From Morella rubra (Eukaryota; Streptophyta; Magnoliopsida; Fagales; Myricaceae), in NCBI GenBank assembly GCA_003952965.2, contig CM025856.1:29058061-29122060 (forward strand): 64,000 bases of DNA. The letters run 5' to 3'. Below are positions 34,676-46,900 of this stretch, piece by piece (positions within the stretch are counted from its first letter, which is position 1; each line of letters opens with the position of its first letter). The position numbers were made by a program, and so were the translations under genes. Under the pieces are notes generated by a model. The model was given only the letters and a program-made list of their open reading frames with translations. It was not told the origin of the DNA and ran no database searches.

Positions 34676-35392
34676 ATGCTTCCGCAAACAACTACTGCAG
34701 TATCACTCGACCAAATTGTCATATCAAAGCCAGCCGGGAATCAACAAAACCGAGCACCAAAGACGCCAACTCCTGACACCAGAAAATTCAGAAAGTCATC
34801 GACACTACTGCAACCTCAGCCTCGCCGTACAAACCCATTTATATGGTGTAGTGCGATTATCTGTCTCATATTTAGCCTTGTTCTCATCTTTTTCGGAGTG
34901 GCAACTTTGATTGTCTTTCTTGTTGTTAAACCACGAACCCCGCTGTTTGACATTCCTAATGCAAACCTCAACGCTATCTATTTCGACTCACCCGAGTATT
35001 TCAATGGGGACTTGACTTTCGTTGCAAATTTCTCGAACCCCAATCGGAAAATCGAGGTAAGATTCGAGTATTTGGTTATAGAGCTTTTCTTTTATGACAG
35101 GCTCTTATCAACTCAAACTATTCAGCCTTTCACTCAAAGACAAAGGGAAATCAGGTTGGAATCAGTTCACTTCATATCCAGTTTAGTATTCTTGCCCCAG
35201 AATCTTGCAGTGGGACTTCAAAAGCAGGTCCTGAGCAACAGGGTCAGCTACAATTTTAGAGGAACTTACAAAGTAAAAGCCACTTTCGGTCTGATTCATT
35301 TCTCTTACTGGTTGCATAGCAGATGCCAAGTGGAGATGACTGGTCCGCCAACCGGGGTTTTAGTTGCCCGAAGATGCATAACAAAGCGGTGA
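34676..35392 (+). CDS. LEA-2 / NDR1-HIN1-like membrane protein
   Basis: One exon, 238 residues. I start at the ATG at 34676 (MLPQTTTAVS); the frame extends upstream to 34631 only from a TTG. The protein has a cytosolic basic, proline-rich N-tail (residues 1-54), one transmembrane helix at about 55-84 (WCSAIICLIFSLVLIFFGVA) and an outer LEA-2 domain from about residue 105 (FANFSNPNRKI-type strand: TFVANFSNPNRKIEVRF), ending RCQVEMTGPPTGVLVARRC. This is the layout of NHL proteins, single-pass proteins of the plasma membrane often linked to defence and stress. No broken residues or frameshifts are seen. A specific role cannot be assigned. Confidence 0.9.
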   Translation: MLPQTTTAVSLDQIVISKPAGNQQNRAPKTPTPDTRKFRKSSTLLQPQPRRTNPFIWCSAIICLIFSLVLIFFGVATLIVFLVVKPRTPLFDIPNANLNAIYFDSPEYFNGDLTFVANFSNPNRKIEVRFEYLVIELFFYDRLLSTQTIQPFTQRQREIRLESVHFISSLVFLPQNLAVGLQKQVLSNRVSYNFRGTYKVKATFGLIHFSYWLHSRCQVEMTGPPTGVLVARRCITKR

Positions 35393-36721
35393 AGATGCAG
35401 AACACTAATTATGGTTGTCTTTCTTGGTCCCATCTTGTGTGGATTGAGATTCAAATAGCGTTTTGGTGTATAACCGTTATTTTCGTATATTTGTATTCTA
35501 CGCAAAAAAAAAACCCCCAGATTTTGATTTGTTGTAAGATTGTATCCCGTGGATCTTTTTTGAAATCCTCAAAACTTCAATATATGGAGGTAATGTTTCT
35601 CCTTTTATGCAAAATCATTGTTCTTGACTAGGTTGGTGCTCATTAATCCCTACGCTATAAAATTCGCGGAATTCAAGACCATAAATCAGCAGCTTCCAAG
35701 TATGGTAGGAGAAACGAATTGGAGGAAAATTTAGAGAGAGAAGTATCATCTGGAAAATATTGTGATCACACCAGCTAATGCGTGCAAGAATGTTAGAACC
35801 AACCTTCTGATGTTCTGACTTCTGCTTTAATAGGACATATAGAGATGCTTTGAATGTTTAAAATGCCGCAGCCAAGCTTGTGAGAAAGGGCAGGAGAGAT
35901 CTGTGGAGAATCAACTCGAATCTTTCTCGTTGTCACCTTTGTCTTTTTCCTTTAAACCCGATCATCTTCAATCGTAATTCAATTCTGGCACAGGTATCAC
36001 ATGCATCCCACTACCCATCTAATTTATTCATCTTTCCGTCCCAAAAGTTCATCCCAAAACAAGGCTGCGTTAACTGTTTGAGGGTAACAGCTTAGCAGGA
36101 ATAATCAAGACGGCCTAGGAACTCAATCCTAAGAATACAAAGGAAATATTCAAGGGAACATTCGCATCTCAAAAACAAGCCCTAAGGATTATACTAAACA
36201 CATCCTTACGATGCCCTGGAAGACAAGCTTGCAGCATTACCATCCAACTGTCTACTCTCAAGAAAGAGGGACTTTTTTTTTTCACCTGTAGAATAACCAA
36301 AAAAAAAAAACCTCATTTCCCTCGAACATTTTACTCTCCAGAAAAAGGAACTTCACCTGTACTGTGACAGCAATCAGAACCCCAACTAGTACATGAGATT
36401 GTAACGGTATCACGACCTAAGACATATTCATGGGATGAAGCAGAGTACAGGAACAGCCCTTCCATCGCAATGCTACTGATAAACTGCATCCAAGCCCACC
36501 CGAAAGGCTTATGTCACTGGTCCCAATTCCATGCCTCGGTTCCAGTATTTCGAGGAGGTTGCTAATAATCAACAAACACTAGTCTTAGCATTTCCAAATG
36601 GTGACTTGGAATTTTGACACATTCTTAGTTCTAGTGAACTAAGCCTTCTTCCAACTTAAAAATTCTTGAAAAAAATGTCTATTTCCTGTGGACGCACTGC
36701 ATGCATGGTGGGAACAATATA
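35393..36721. other. Intergenic, no gene recognised
   Basis: Includes the probable 3' untranslated region of the LEA-2 gene in the first few hundred bases. No frame of recognisable content was found on either strand up to the candidate exon ending at 36722. Confidence 0.5.
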
Positions 36722-37232
36722 TTATATATCCATTTCTGCAAATTTCGGCCAGACTTTTTTTGCGTTGAAAGATTCCTCAATTTCCTTTCCTGGTAATGTT
36801 CCAAGAATATCAGCGATTTTTCTCACTTCCTCTTGTACTCTTAACTTCCGCAAATCCTAAATTGGAAATATTTTCAACTATGTTATCAGATAACAATACA
36901 AGACGATAGCTTTTAAAATGATGGAAGTGGAACCATTCCAAAAGAACGCCATCTACCAATAATGTTCTTAACACTCCCAATCTCCTGCAAGCATACCTCT
37001 TCTAGTTAACCCAAAACAATCATTCCTCCCGTAGGTCACACCTTGCACTTTTGGCAAGGAAAACATAGTTGATAACTTGATATCATAACAGAGCTCCCCG
37101 TAGAGGAGATCTATGTCTTAATTGAACAGTTGAAGTTTAGAGGGAAAAAAAAATCCGAACTTGACTAAGGCGGACAGTTGCCTTAGCAGCCAGCAAAAGT
37201 TTGGTTAGCTCGTTGGAAGGATCCATCACCAT
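36722..37232 (-). CDS. Candidate 68-residue protein, two exons
   Basis: Exon 1 (37232-37161) encodes MVMDPSNELTKLLLAAKATV plus RLSQ. Exon 2 (36856-36722) begins after TTTAG and encodes DLRKLRVQEEVRKIADILGT, LPGKEIEESFNAKKVW and PKFAEMDI before TAA. Both meet in phase 0 across a 304-bp intron. The acceptor is good; the donor (CAA/GTTCGG) is weak. The charged, helix-like content and the clean in-phase join look like real coding sequence, not chance. It lies 203 bases downstream of the SUFE1 stop on the same strand. I do not recognise the family, and further 5' exons are possible. Confidence 0.5.
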
Positions 37233-37434
37233 GTAGGTATCTCAAAACGCATAACAGAGGTCCAAGACACGAAATTTTCAAAATCTAGCAACATATTTGC
37301 TAAGTAGCATCCGTAGAACAACCCTTCTGATAATTTCAGCAATCGTTGTGATTGAACTCTCAGTGAAATGAGTTTCGAATGAAAAGATAAAAGTAATTGG
37401 AAAAAACAAAAACCTCTTTTATGTTCATCCTCCG

Positions 37435-38553
37435 TTAAACTTCAGATGGTGTCTTTGCCACAATCGACAATGCGTGCAGTCCACTCTGCAACTCCTCTTG
37501 CAATAAACCATAAACAAGCCTATGCCTCTTAACCAAACTCTTCCCTTCAAACTCCTTGGACACAACTCTCACATTAAAATGCGTCTCCCCATCACTTCCT
37601 CTAGCGCCCGCGTGCCCCGCGTGCTGATAAGAGATATCTACGACTTCTAATTCTACAGGATTTAGCTCTCTCTCTAATTTCTCTTTGATTCTCTTCCCCC
37701 TACTCCCCAGAGCACTCCCATCCAGGTTTTCTTCAACACCCACAGTATAATGCGTTCCCAAGTTCTCATTTTCAATGCCGTCGTCGATTTTCGACACAGG
37801 ATTCGATATACCAACCGAGGTTTCTCCAACGTCCACACCATGACTCGATCCAAAGTTCGTATTTGCAATGCCGCCACGAACTTCTGACTGCGAATTCTTG
37901 CCCTTTTCTGCTTCCACGACCAATTGGAGCGCCTTCTTCTGCATCAACCTCAACATATTCAAGAATCCATTATTCCTCGAAGGCGTGAGACTCTGCTGAA
38001 GCCCAAGGAGCACCACGAAGTCCGGTGAGACCCGCAAAACCTCTTCTACGGGCCTGCCCGAGAGCCCATTGACGAGCAAAGCAGCGAGTCCCTTGGTGAG
38101 GACGGAGTCAGAATCGGCCTCGTAGACAACGTTCTTGTCCGAGTCCAAATAGGCCCTGACCCAGACCTGGGAGACACAGCCCTCCACCTTGTTCTCCTTC
38201 GTCTTGAAGTGGGTTTCGAGAGGCTTGAGGTTCTTCCCGTAGAACAAAAGCTGCTCGTACTTGGCCTTCGGCTCTTGCACGGATTGGAAGAGCTTCACGA
38301 TTTCTTGGAGCTTCGGTGGGAGTTCTTCTATGGGTTGCAGAGGCACAGAGCTGGATGTTGATGATGCTGATATCGGTGATGCCGACGAAGATGGTGATGA
38401 CGATGGAGTGGTGGGGAGTCTTTGAAAAGAGATGGATTTAAAGATTAAGAGATTATAGGGTTTTTGGTATAAAACATTTCTCTGGGAAAGTAGAGGATTT
38501 GGGATTTTGGTGCTGAATAATCGCAGGGAGCCAGAGATTGAAGACGAAGACAT
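37435..38553 (-). CDS. SUFE1: SufE1, sulfur acceptor with BolA domain
   Basis: Intronless frame of 372 residues from the ATG at 38553. Residues 1-70 are Ser-rich with few acidic residues, as in an organelle-targeting peptide. The SufE domain (about 75-215) contains the sulfur-accepting Cys126 in NKVEGCVSQVWV. A linker of about 70 residues leads to a BolA domain (about 290-372) with HAGARGSDGETHFNVRV, VKRHRLVYGLL and GLHALSIVAKTP. SufE plus BolA in one chain is characteristic of plant SUFE1, which activates cysteine desulfurases in plastids (and mitochondria in Arabidopsis) for Fe-S cluster assembly; the BolA part is known to bind monothiol glutaredoxins. All key residues are present and there is no frameshift. 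An initiator tRNA gene lies 229 bases upstream. Confidence 0.97.
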   Translation of the reverse strand: MSSSSISGSLRLFSTKIPNPLLSQRNVLYQKPYNLLIFKSISFQRLPTTPSSSPSSSASPISASSTSSSVPLQPIEELPPKLQEIVKLFQSVQEPKAKYEQLLFYGKNLKPLETHFKTKENKVEGCVSQVWVRAYLDSDKNVVYEADSDSVLTKGLAALLVNGLSGRPVEEVLRVSPDFVVLLGLQQSLTPSRNNGFLNMLRLMQKKALQLVVEAEKGKNSQSEVRGGIANTNFGSSHGVDVGETSVGISNPVSKIDDGIENENLGTHYTVGVEENLDGSALGSRGKRIKEKLERELNPVELEVVDISYQHAGHAGARGSDGETHFNVRVVSKEFEGKSLVKRHRLVYGLLQEELQSGLHALSIVAKTPSEV

Positions 38554-38781
38554 GAGGTTGGTGGAGGGTTCGATTTTGGAGCAGAGAGTGGAGAGATGAC
38601 ACGGAAGTAGCTAAGCCCCCAAGTAGCACAATTGTTAAATGCCAGCCCAATGCATCCTAAGAAACAAATTTTGGGCCCTGAGCACATTATTTTGGGCTGA
38701 ACAAAGCGTTGTCCATTAAAGTTCAGCCCAAAACAACGACCCAGAGAAAAGAAAAAGAAGAGAGTGAAGAGCCTTCTCTGT

Positions 38782-38853
38782 TATCAGAGCCAAGTTTCGA
38801 TCTTGGGACCTGTGGGTTATGGGCCCACCACGCTTCCGCTGCGCCACTCTGAT
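38782..38853 (-). tRNA. Initiator tRNA-Met (CAU)
   Basis: A 72-nt cloverleaf without intron. Acceptor ATCAGAG pairs with CTCTGAT; D-stem GCGC/GCGT; anticodon stem GTGGG/CCCAC with loop CCCATAA (anticodon CAT); T-stem CCAAG/CTTGG with ATCGAAA. The A-U first pair and ATCGAAA loop are plant initiator features. Compared with the standard sequence as I remember it (CCAGG/CCTGG), the fourth T-stem pair is changed on both sides and still pairs. T-rich sequence for termination lies just downstream (about 38750). Confidence 0.96.
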
Positions 38854-39985
38854 TCTTGCTCATGTAAGCGCAAACAAATATAGATGAACTAAAAGATCTT
38901 AATCAGGACCATCTTTTGTAGGTTCTACATAAAGAAAATGAAGGTCCAACATGAAAGTTAAAATTATATGCAATTATATCTGAATTCATAACTTTTTTCG
39001 TTTGGGCTTTTTCTCTTAACTACTAGTAGGTGAGAGGTCGAAGAAACAAAGGACGAAAGGTTGGTAAATGGTCCTTCAGAACTCTCCTGATGTGATGGGG
39101 TCCTATAAATCTCAACCATCCACTGCCTAAATTGATCTTCTCCAGTGCATATAGGTTTAGAAACCCCTTCATTTTCGGTCTCTCAAGAGCAGGTAATGAA
39201 AGCAATTAGACCCTAATTAACTCCAAATCTTAACATAAAGTGACATTCCCAGAAGCTTCCTAGCTATGAAAAAACCATGAACAGCTGCTTTTTTTCTCTT
39301 AGCCTCTCCCATACAACCCATCATCCGTATCAATATATATACATGTATGTGCTTTCAAAATTTATGATAATCTCTCCATATTCGTTCATTCGTTTTCGAG
39401 TTTTGGTTCAAGTATGGCAGAGATTGTTTTTGGCATGCAAATAAACCTGCACTTCGATAATCGAGCACTGCAAGACTTTCGGGACTTGAAACGGAAGATT
39501 ATGAAGTTGCACATGTTACTACTTCAAGTAAGTGGATCATTCCAAGGAGCTGAAGAACCCCAGCAATGAAGAACTGAAGCTTATTTCGCCATAGATGGGC
39601 TACGCTTTACAAGGACAGAGTACGTTCCACTACTTTCAGTTAATAAAAAATGATCGGATTTGAAAGGAACAAACAAAGAAAAAACCCCCGAGCTTTTTCT
39701 TGAGGATATGAAAGAAGATTGTAGCTACTATCTTTGTATCTGCATTTGAATTCAGAACGAGTATTCGCTTAGATTTGAGGAATTTGTTTTCAGTTTCCTT
39801 ACCAAGCCGAAATTTTCTTTATTTTCTGTTTGCAATCCATTCTTAGGCCCTCATTTGTTAGTCGCTTAATTAGTTTTGGAGTTTCTTATGGCACAAAAGT
39901 AATCGCTGGGAGAGAGAAGAAGAGCAAACTGAAGGAATTTCTCACGGAAAAGGAGGGAAAATGCAACTATCTGTTAGGTAAAGGA
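38854..39985. other. Intergenic up to assembly gap
   Basis: Mostly AT-rich. One candidate first exon (39414-39527) is listed separately. No other gene content was seen before the run of N. Confidence 0.5.
39414..39527 (+). CDS. Possible first exon of a gene entering the gap
   Basis: An ATG after a TATATATAC box-like string (about 39340) opens MAEIVFGMQINLHFDNRALQ and continues to LLLQ, 38 codons, followed by a strong donor CAA/GTAAGT. Reading through gives a stop 13 codons later. I do not recognise the sequence. If real, the remaining exons would lie in or beyond the gap. Confidence 0.25.
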
Positions 39986-40985
39986 NNNNNNNNNNNNNNN
40001 NNNNNNNNNNNNNNNNNNNNNNNNNNNNNNNNNNNNNNNNNNNNNNNNNNNNNNNNNNNNNNNNNNNNNNNNNNNNNNNNNNNNNNNNNNNNNNNNNNNN
40101 NNNNNNNNNNNNNNNNNNNNNNNNNNNNNNNNNNNNNNNNNNNNNNNNNNNNNNNNNNNNNNNNNNNNNNNNNNNNNNNNNNNNNNNNNNNNNNNNNNNN
40201 NNNNNNNNNNNNNNNNNNNNNNNNNNNNNNNNNNNNNNNNNNNNNNNNNNNNNNNNNNNNNNNNNNNNNNNNNNNNNNNNNNNNNNNNNNNNNNNNNNNN
40301 NNNNNNNNNNNNNNNNNNNNNNNNNNNNNNNNNNNNNNNNNNNNNNNNNNNNNNNNNNNNNNNNNNNNNNNNNNNNNNNNNNNNNNNNNNNNNNNNNNNN
40401 NNNNNNNNNNNNNNNNNNNNNNNNNNNNNNNNNNNNNNNNNNNNNNNNNNNNNNNNNNNNNNNNNNNNNNNNNNNNNNNNNNNNNNNNNNNNNNNNNNNN
40501 NNNNNNNNNNNNNNNNNNNNNNNNNNNNNNNNNNNNNNNNNNNNNNNNNNNNNNNNNNNNNNNNNNNNNNNNNNNNNNNNNNNNNNNNNNNNNNNNNNNN
40601 NNNNNNNNNNNNNNNNNNNNNNNNNNNNNNNNNNNNNNNNNNNNNNNNNNNNNNNNNNNNNNNNNNNNNNNNNNNNNNNNNNNNNNNNNNNNNNNNNNNN
40701 NNNNNNNNNNNNNNNNNNNNNNNNNNNNNNNNNNNNNNNNNNNNNNNNNNNNNNNNNNNNNNNNNNNNNNNNNNNNNNNNNNNNNNNNNNNNNNNNNNNN
40801 NNNNNNNNNNNNNNNNNNNNNNNNNNNNNNNNNNNNNNNNNNNNNNNNNNNNNNNNNNNNNNNNNNNNNNNNNNNNNNNNNNNNNNNNNNNNNNNNNNNN
40901 NNNNNNNNNNNNNNNNNNNNNNNNNNNNNNNNNNNNNNNNNNNNNNNNNNNNNNNNNNNNNNNNNNNNNNNNNNNNNNNNNNNNN
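39986..40985. other. Assembly gap of exactly 1000 N
   Basis: A round-number run of N is a scaffold placeholder, not a measured distance. Linkage and orientation of everything beyond 40986 relative to the left side depend on the scaffolding evidence. Confidence 0.99.
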
Positions 40986-43900
40986 ATTGTTTTCTCGCAG
41001 TCTTCACTGACACCACATCGTCAGTATTATGCTCACACCCACACGGATTCAAACACTAACGATCTCGACAATCCGAACACGTGCAAAGATATTTTAATAT
41101 TTTAACACTAAGATTTAATTTATTTAAATTTTACAATTAAGTTATGCACTTCTGTGCACTAATGGACTATTAATGATAATGAATTCATTAAAGTGTCGCT
41201 ATTATCAGAATAAAGATGCAAACATATATGCCTTTAGAAGAAGTCTAGAAGAAGGAGGAACAGACCAGTCGAATATTTAATAACTGTGGATAAACTTGAA
41301 CATAGAGGGGCATGCAGTCTGTAGGAGATTATTGCTCATAATTTGAGAGACACACTTCGGATTTATTGTATTTCCCGTTTTCTCTAACACTTAGGAGGAC
41401 AAAACACTGGTTTGTAAAGCGTCTTATTCTAAATATGTGATGTTACTATTTATTAGTGGCATGCAGTTTTTTTAGTTGGAAATAATAGGCATGCTGCATC
41501 AAGCTAAACAAATCTCAGAATTACGGGATTAGATTTAAAAGTTTGCTTAACGTATATAAGCTAGTTCACTCGTATTTTTTTTGACGCAACGGCACTCACA
41601 CGATCTCCACGTAAACTTGCTCAGCACTAACTTCACTATTCATACTCGTTTGTAATTAAGCATACAAAGAATTATATCATATTTTGGGTCCACTAATTTA
41701 TTATCAATAATGTTAAGAGATCTCATGTAGAAAAGGTTGCATTGTAAATTAAGGCTTATATTATTTTATAGGAAATTGGAAGTTATCATCATTTAAACTT
41801 TCAGGACAAAGATTTTATGAATATAATTTTTAAGTAAGAGAGGTGTATTTATAGGTGGGTTCTTTACATTAAGTTGTTTAATCAATTTTGGTCGAGAGTG
41901 AACAATACTAATTAAAAATTTCTCTTACACTTATGTGGTGGGTGAGTATATATTTATGTATAGAATTACATTGCTTTTTTGAGTGTGGATTTAGTTTTTT
42001 TTGTTTTGTTTATTTTATAAAGTAAATTCTGTTATTCGGCGTACATGTAAATTTATATGTTAAATAAAGAGCCTACACTTATAAGGAAAAATGTATAGTG
42101 AATATTTGATTGAAATGATATATAGTACCGCTTGGTTAGCATACCTAACTAAAAAAACACGTTTGTTTATGTTCATTTTGAGAGACGAGCCTTTGGAATG
42201 TAGTCGCCCCTACTATTATCTTTGTGGAGGCTTAAGAACATTTGTCATACAAATTCGAGAGTGTGAAAAAACATGAACAAACTCCTTTGTTGCTTATTTT
42301 TATTGATATAATTATATTCTAATTTCTATTACTTTTAATTCACTAATATCATTATAACACATTCCAATACATCTTGTCTAATGGAGTAACTCAATTATTT
42401 TTGCGTATATTGCAATTAACAGACTCAGATCATACCTTGTGATCTCCGTGACTCTTTTATCGTGTGTTTTACTACTGTAGAATAATTTTTTAAATTTATG
42501 GCATCAGGGTTACTAATATGTGGGCGGATGTAGCACGGCACGCATGATCTAACTTCGACGCTGTTTCTGTTCTTTTTTATTCAACAGGTGGGTCAACATC
42601 ACGGCGCCAGGTGGATATGTCGAGGGGATCCTACTTTCACGGATTCGTTTGTTGGGTGTTATGAGCGTGAAAGTAGTAAAGGTGAGTATATCATGGGAAA
42701 TGATTCTATTGGGCAACTGTTGGTGGCATCCGAGTTGTTAAGGTCTACTGACCTTTTCGTGGAAAGAAGGAACATAGCATGGTGGCCCTCTGAAATTTGT
42801 TTTTTTCTTTTAAATGTTTCATTACAGCTTTTTTAAGGGAATTTTATTGTGCTTGACATTTGGCGGTGGTCCGGTGTGGCAAAATATATTTGGGGGTGAT
42901 CCGTCACAATTTTTTGGGAAATTCAAGCAATATGTATTAAGAGGGGAGGTCTTATGTAGAACAAGTCTTGAGTTAGTGTGACTTGCCTTAGCCTTTTCTA
43001 TATCAATCCGACGTGCTAGAGAGATTATTAAAATTACTTCAATCAGACAACAAAGAAATGGGCTGACATGGAGGGTGCTCCCATCAAAGACTGACGCTTA
43101 TTCCCTTTAAATTGGATCGTCACAGCAGAATAAGCAGAAATATAGGTACAGTCAGACAAGAGATGATTTTTTTTTTTCACTGATGTGAATCTGAGAGGGG
43201 ACTGATTTGTTTTCATAGCGTAATTACTTTGACATACATCAAACGGGAGTAAAAAGTGACGGCTAAGAAGTAGTGTAGGGGCGGATGTCCAACTCAAATT
43301 AGCGAAAATGACCAAATTTACGTAGAACAGATGATGAGTTTTCTAGTGTTGTCCAATTTGCCTTCTTAATGCTGACAGCTTCTTCCAGAGACAGAAGCCT
43401 CTATCCCGCTTCGTGATGGATTAGCCTGATACGTTGGTAAATATTCCTCTTTACAGTTGAGCTGCTTCTAGAAGGTTAATACTATTCTGAGGGTGTATAT
43501 TTCTCGGGGTCTTTCCTCAAGCCTTTTGTAATCTGTGTGCAGCCGTGTTTCGTTGTCTGCTCCCTTCCATTCACCTCCCCCGGAGGGTCTCTCTTTCTCT
43601 GGACGCAAAAGGCGAGAGCGTGTGAAACTCAAGTTCTGAAATTGTTTTTAATACGCAAAAATTGTCATACTCATATGGTGGTGTGGCAGATCACAGTTTT
43701 TTCAGGCTCTCACGAGATCTATAAACGGTGGGTGCTGGGCCTAAACAGAATCATTTACTAACAGAGAACATTAGATCATCTTTTGGCTAAACATTTCGTT
43801 ATAAGTTATGGTTTTGAGACATTTGGTGTTTATTCTTTTGTCAGAAATCTGGCACATATCGAAATAGCTAGATGGTGCTATATTAGGAAAGTACACGTAG

Positions 43901-46900
43901 CAGATTCGATACTACACCTTGCTCCGTCGAGGTAATATAAGAAATCTTTTGTGAAAGATTGCTTATAAGAAAATTTTGATCATTATGGATCTATGAGAAT
44001 ACACAGTTAGGACCTCTTGTATTAAAATTTGACATGTAATAGAATCTTAAAAATTTGGATATGAAAAGCATAGATGTTCTGGTCATAGAAATAATAAAGC
44101 ACTGTACGAGAAATTAAGAGTGTATGAATTTGAGTAATATTATTATCATGAAAAGAAAAAATTTTTGTTGAGATTCGGAACAAACAAATTTATTTTAGTA
44201 ATTTTTTTTTTTAAGCTTCTATGTTTGAGTACTTGATCCATGTTCGAGGTTTTTGGCAATTGTAGATTGCGCTAATCGAACACGTTTTAGCGGGTGGATA
44301 CTACAGTCAAATATGGCCCTGCCTTGAGTTGATTTACTCGTTAACTTGAGTAAATCTTACTAAAACATGAGAGTTCACAGAAATTGTCTCCGAACAACAT
44401 TTCCGAGCCACGTTCGGTAGAGACTCACGACTGCCATAAAAGGCGCGTGCCTTACGAAGGATTCACATAACAGTAGAATAACAATTAATGTACGTATAAG
44501 AATAGATTCGGAATTCCGTACTAAATTTCAAGTCATTTATTGTACCAATGACGCCAGCCAACCATTGATTTGTTAGTCTGCAAGGTATATTATCTGGTTA
44601 TAGAATGGAGGACTTCATATCGAAAGAACATGTGAGGAAAAGAATGGACTGCAAAGATTTTCTTACGGTGTATATTTCTCGAGGCAGAGACAAAGAAAGT
44701 CAACGAAAAAAACTGTTATTGCAATACGCATGCGGTACATACAAGTCCTCTCCGATACTCATAAGTAAAGTTGGGAATTACACTATACAGTATACTCGAA
44801 GAAATATAAGTGAGGGTGATTAGATTGGGTTAATATTTGCCCAAGCACCTGTTTTGCAATAGCAACGGTCGCGTTATGGGGTAATTCGAGAACACTCCTA
44901 TTCACATCCTTGAAAGTACTCTGAGCATGGGTTTTTAGTGTGAAGTGATGGAAGTATCTTTGCAGCGAAGTAAGAGTAGGTAAGTTTGAGTAGATATAAT
45001 AGTATGTTTTGAATTTCAATGACGAGAATTCATTTAGAGATTTTGTCTTTTGCGGGAACTTTTTGCACTTAACATAAAGTTGGGTTAGGTATATAAAGCA
45101 AGGCTTAGTTCTGTGCTGACTACATCGAAAGCATTTCTTGGGTGTGAGATTGGTCATTGGGCACCGAGCTTCGCAATCTTCCCCTAAAGTCGTGTCTTCT
45201 CGAGCGTTGGATTTCCAGTACTCACCACGGGAGGCGTAATCAGTGGAATTTTAGCTTCTGTCACTCAGAATTAGGAGTGTTATCGAGTAAGCATTGAAGG
45301 AGGGACTAGTTGTATAAGGGTAGTGATGGTCGAGAAAAAGCGATGTGTATATATCTGAATGTGGCAGTTTGATTTCCTCCCTTCCATAGCCCATGGTATT
45401 GAGATGCCGCGTTATTTGACGCGTGAGTAGGTCCCAAGATTTGTTGTTTAGCTAATATTATAGCTACTTGATTTTATTGTACTGGCATTGAGTTTTCTAG
45501 CTTTATATGAGGGTTGTGTAGATTGCATTCTGCAAAAGTCATACATTTATATTTCGTTATGACAATGAATGAGTGTTTTATGCACTTTCATTTAGTGGAG
45601 ATATAAAAAAATATCATAAGGTCGAGAGAGATCGAATTTAGATATTATTAATCACGAAAGAAATAACTAACATTAAACTTAAATATGAAATGCATAAGAA
45701 ATACGTTCATATCCAGTTTCCAGACCTTCTGTTGAGTTTGCAATGCGAGAATACTTGAGAGCCGCGCGTAAGGTTCCAGATCTCATGGAGACTAACTAAA
45801 TCCCACATACAGTATATAACTCCCTCTTAGATCCTGAAATACCCTCCGTCAATATATTTGTCAGAGTATTATTCTACTATGGATATTTTGCAGCGCAATA
45901 GTATCAGGTGTTGATATATGTATAGAATTCGGCAGGGCAAGTGCAGGTGCGGGTCAGCGTTTCTATTGTGTACCGGGGGTTCTCATATTTTGAATTTGGT
46001 CTTCTATTGTTTTTTCGCCTGGATAGGACCCAAGATAACGTGCCTTTCGTGGGTTATGGCTAAGTGCTTTCAATAAGGGGCCCATGTCTAATGATTATAT
46101 GTTCTACATGTGCTGACTACAAATTAAGCAATTCAATAGGAACGTAAAATTCAATATTGTATGGACCCCGATAATTTCTAGTATAAACTATGAAGAAGTG
46201 CATAGCCGTACGCAAAGGAAGATCCTGATCTTCCCACAAATATTTTCGTTGCCTTCTTTTTTGTTTTGGTGGAGTACGGAGTAGTGCAGTGCGAGGTGGA
46301 GGTGAGATCTATGAACACATAGAAAGATTGAGAAGATAAAACTAAAGAGTGGTGTGAAAAAATAATCTGTTAAGTGCATTTACTAGGGGAGCAGTCAGAT
46401 AACGAATAATTATCAATTGGAGGCGCCAATAAATTATTTTAATTTGGATGATGGCAAGATCTTTATATAATCAGATTTGCTAACGGTCTTGAATTTGCTA
46501 CAATAGGAGAGAGTGTTAGTGGTGTAGTGAGAATTATGACCACGCATCATCGAACAAACTTACATGTATTTTATTTGCAAGATAAAATACACAGTGCTAG
46601 TAATAGAGGTAACTGAGTGTAAAATACCTCTGGTTTCTTTCGGAAATTATCCTAATTATTGTTACATGTGACATGATTCTATGTATCTTCTTCATTGTTG
46701 ATGCAAGGAGTAGTGAAGAGAAAAATTTACTGCTGTAATTTGAGTATCATTTGTGAAGTGATGAGAGAGAATTCTACAAAGGTAATATTTATATGTGTTT
46801 GGTTTGCTCGAGAAGGATGACGGAATATCCCATTTGGCTTAGACTATAGAGAGGAGTGAGGGGTTAGGTCCAGCATTGACAGTATTGAGTACTAATTAAG

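Noticed and set aside
39830..41059. Long frames on both strands across the gap
   Set aside because: They exist only because N bases contain no stop codons.
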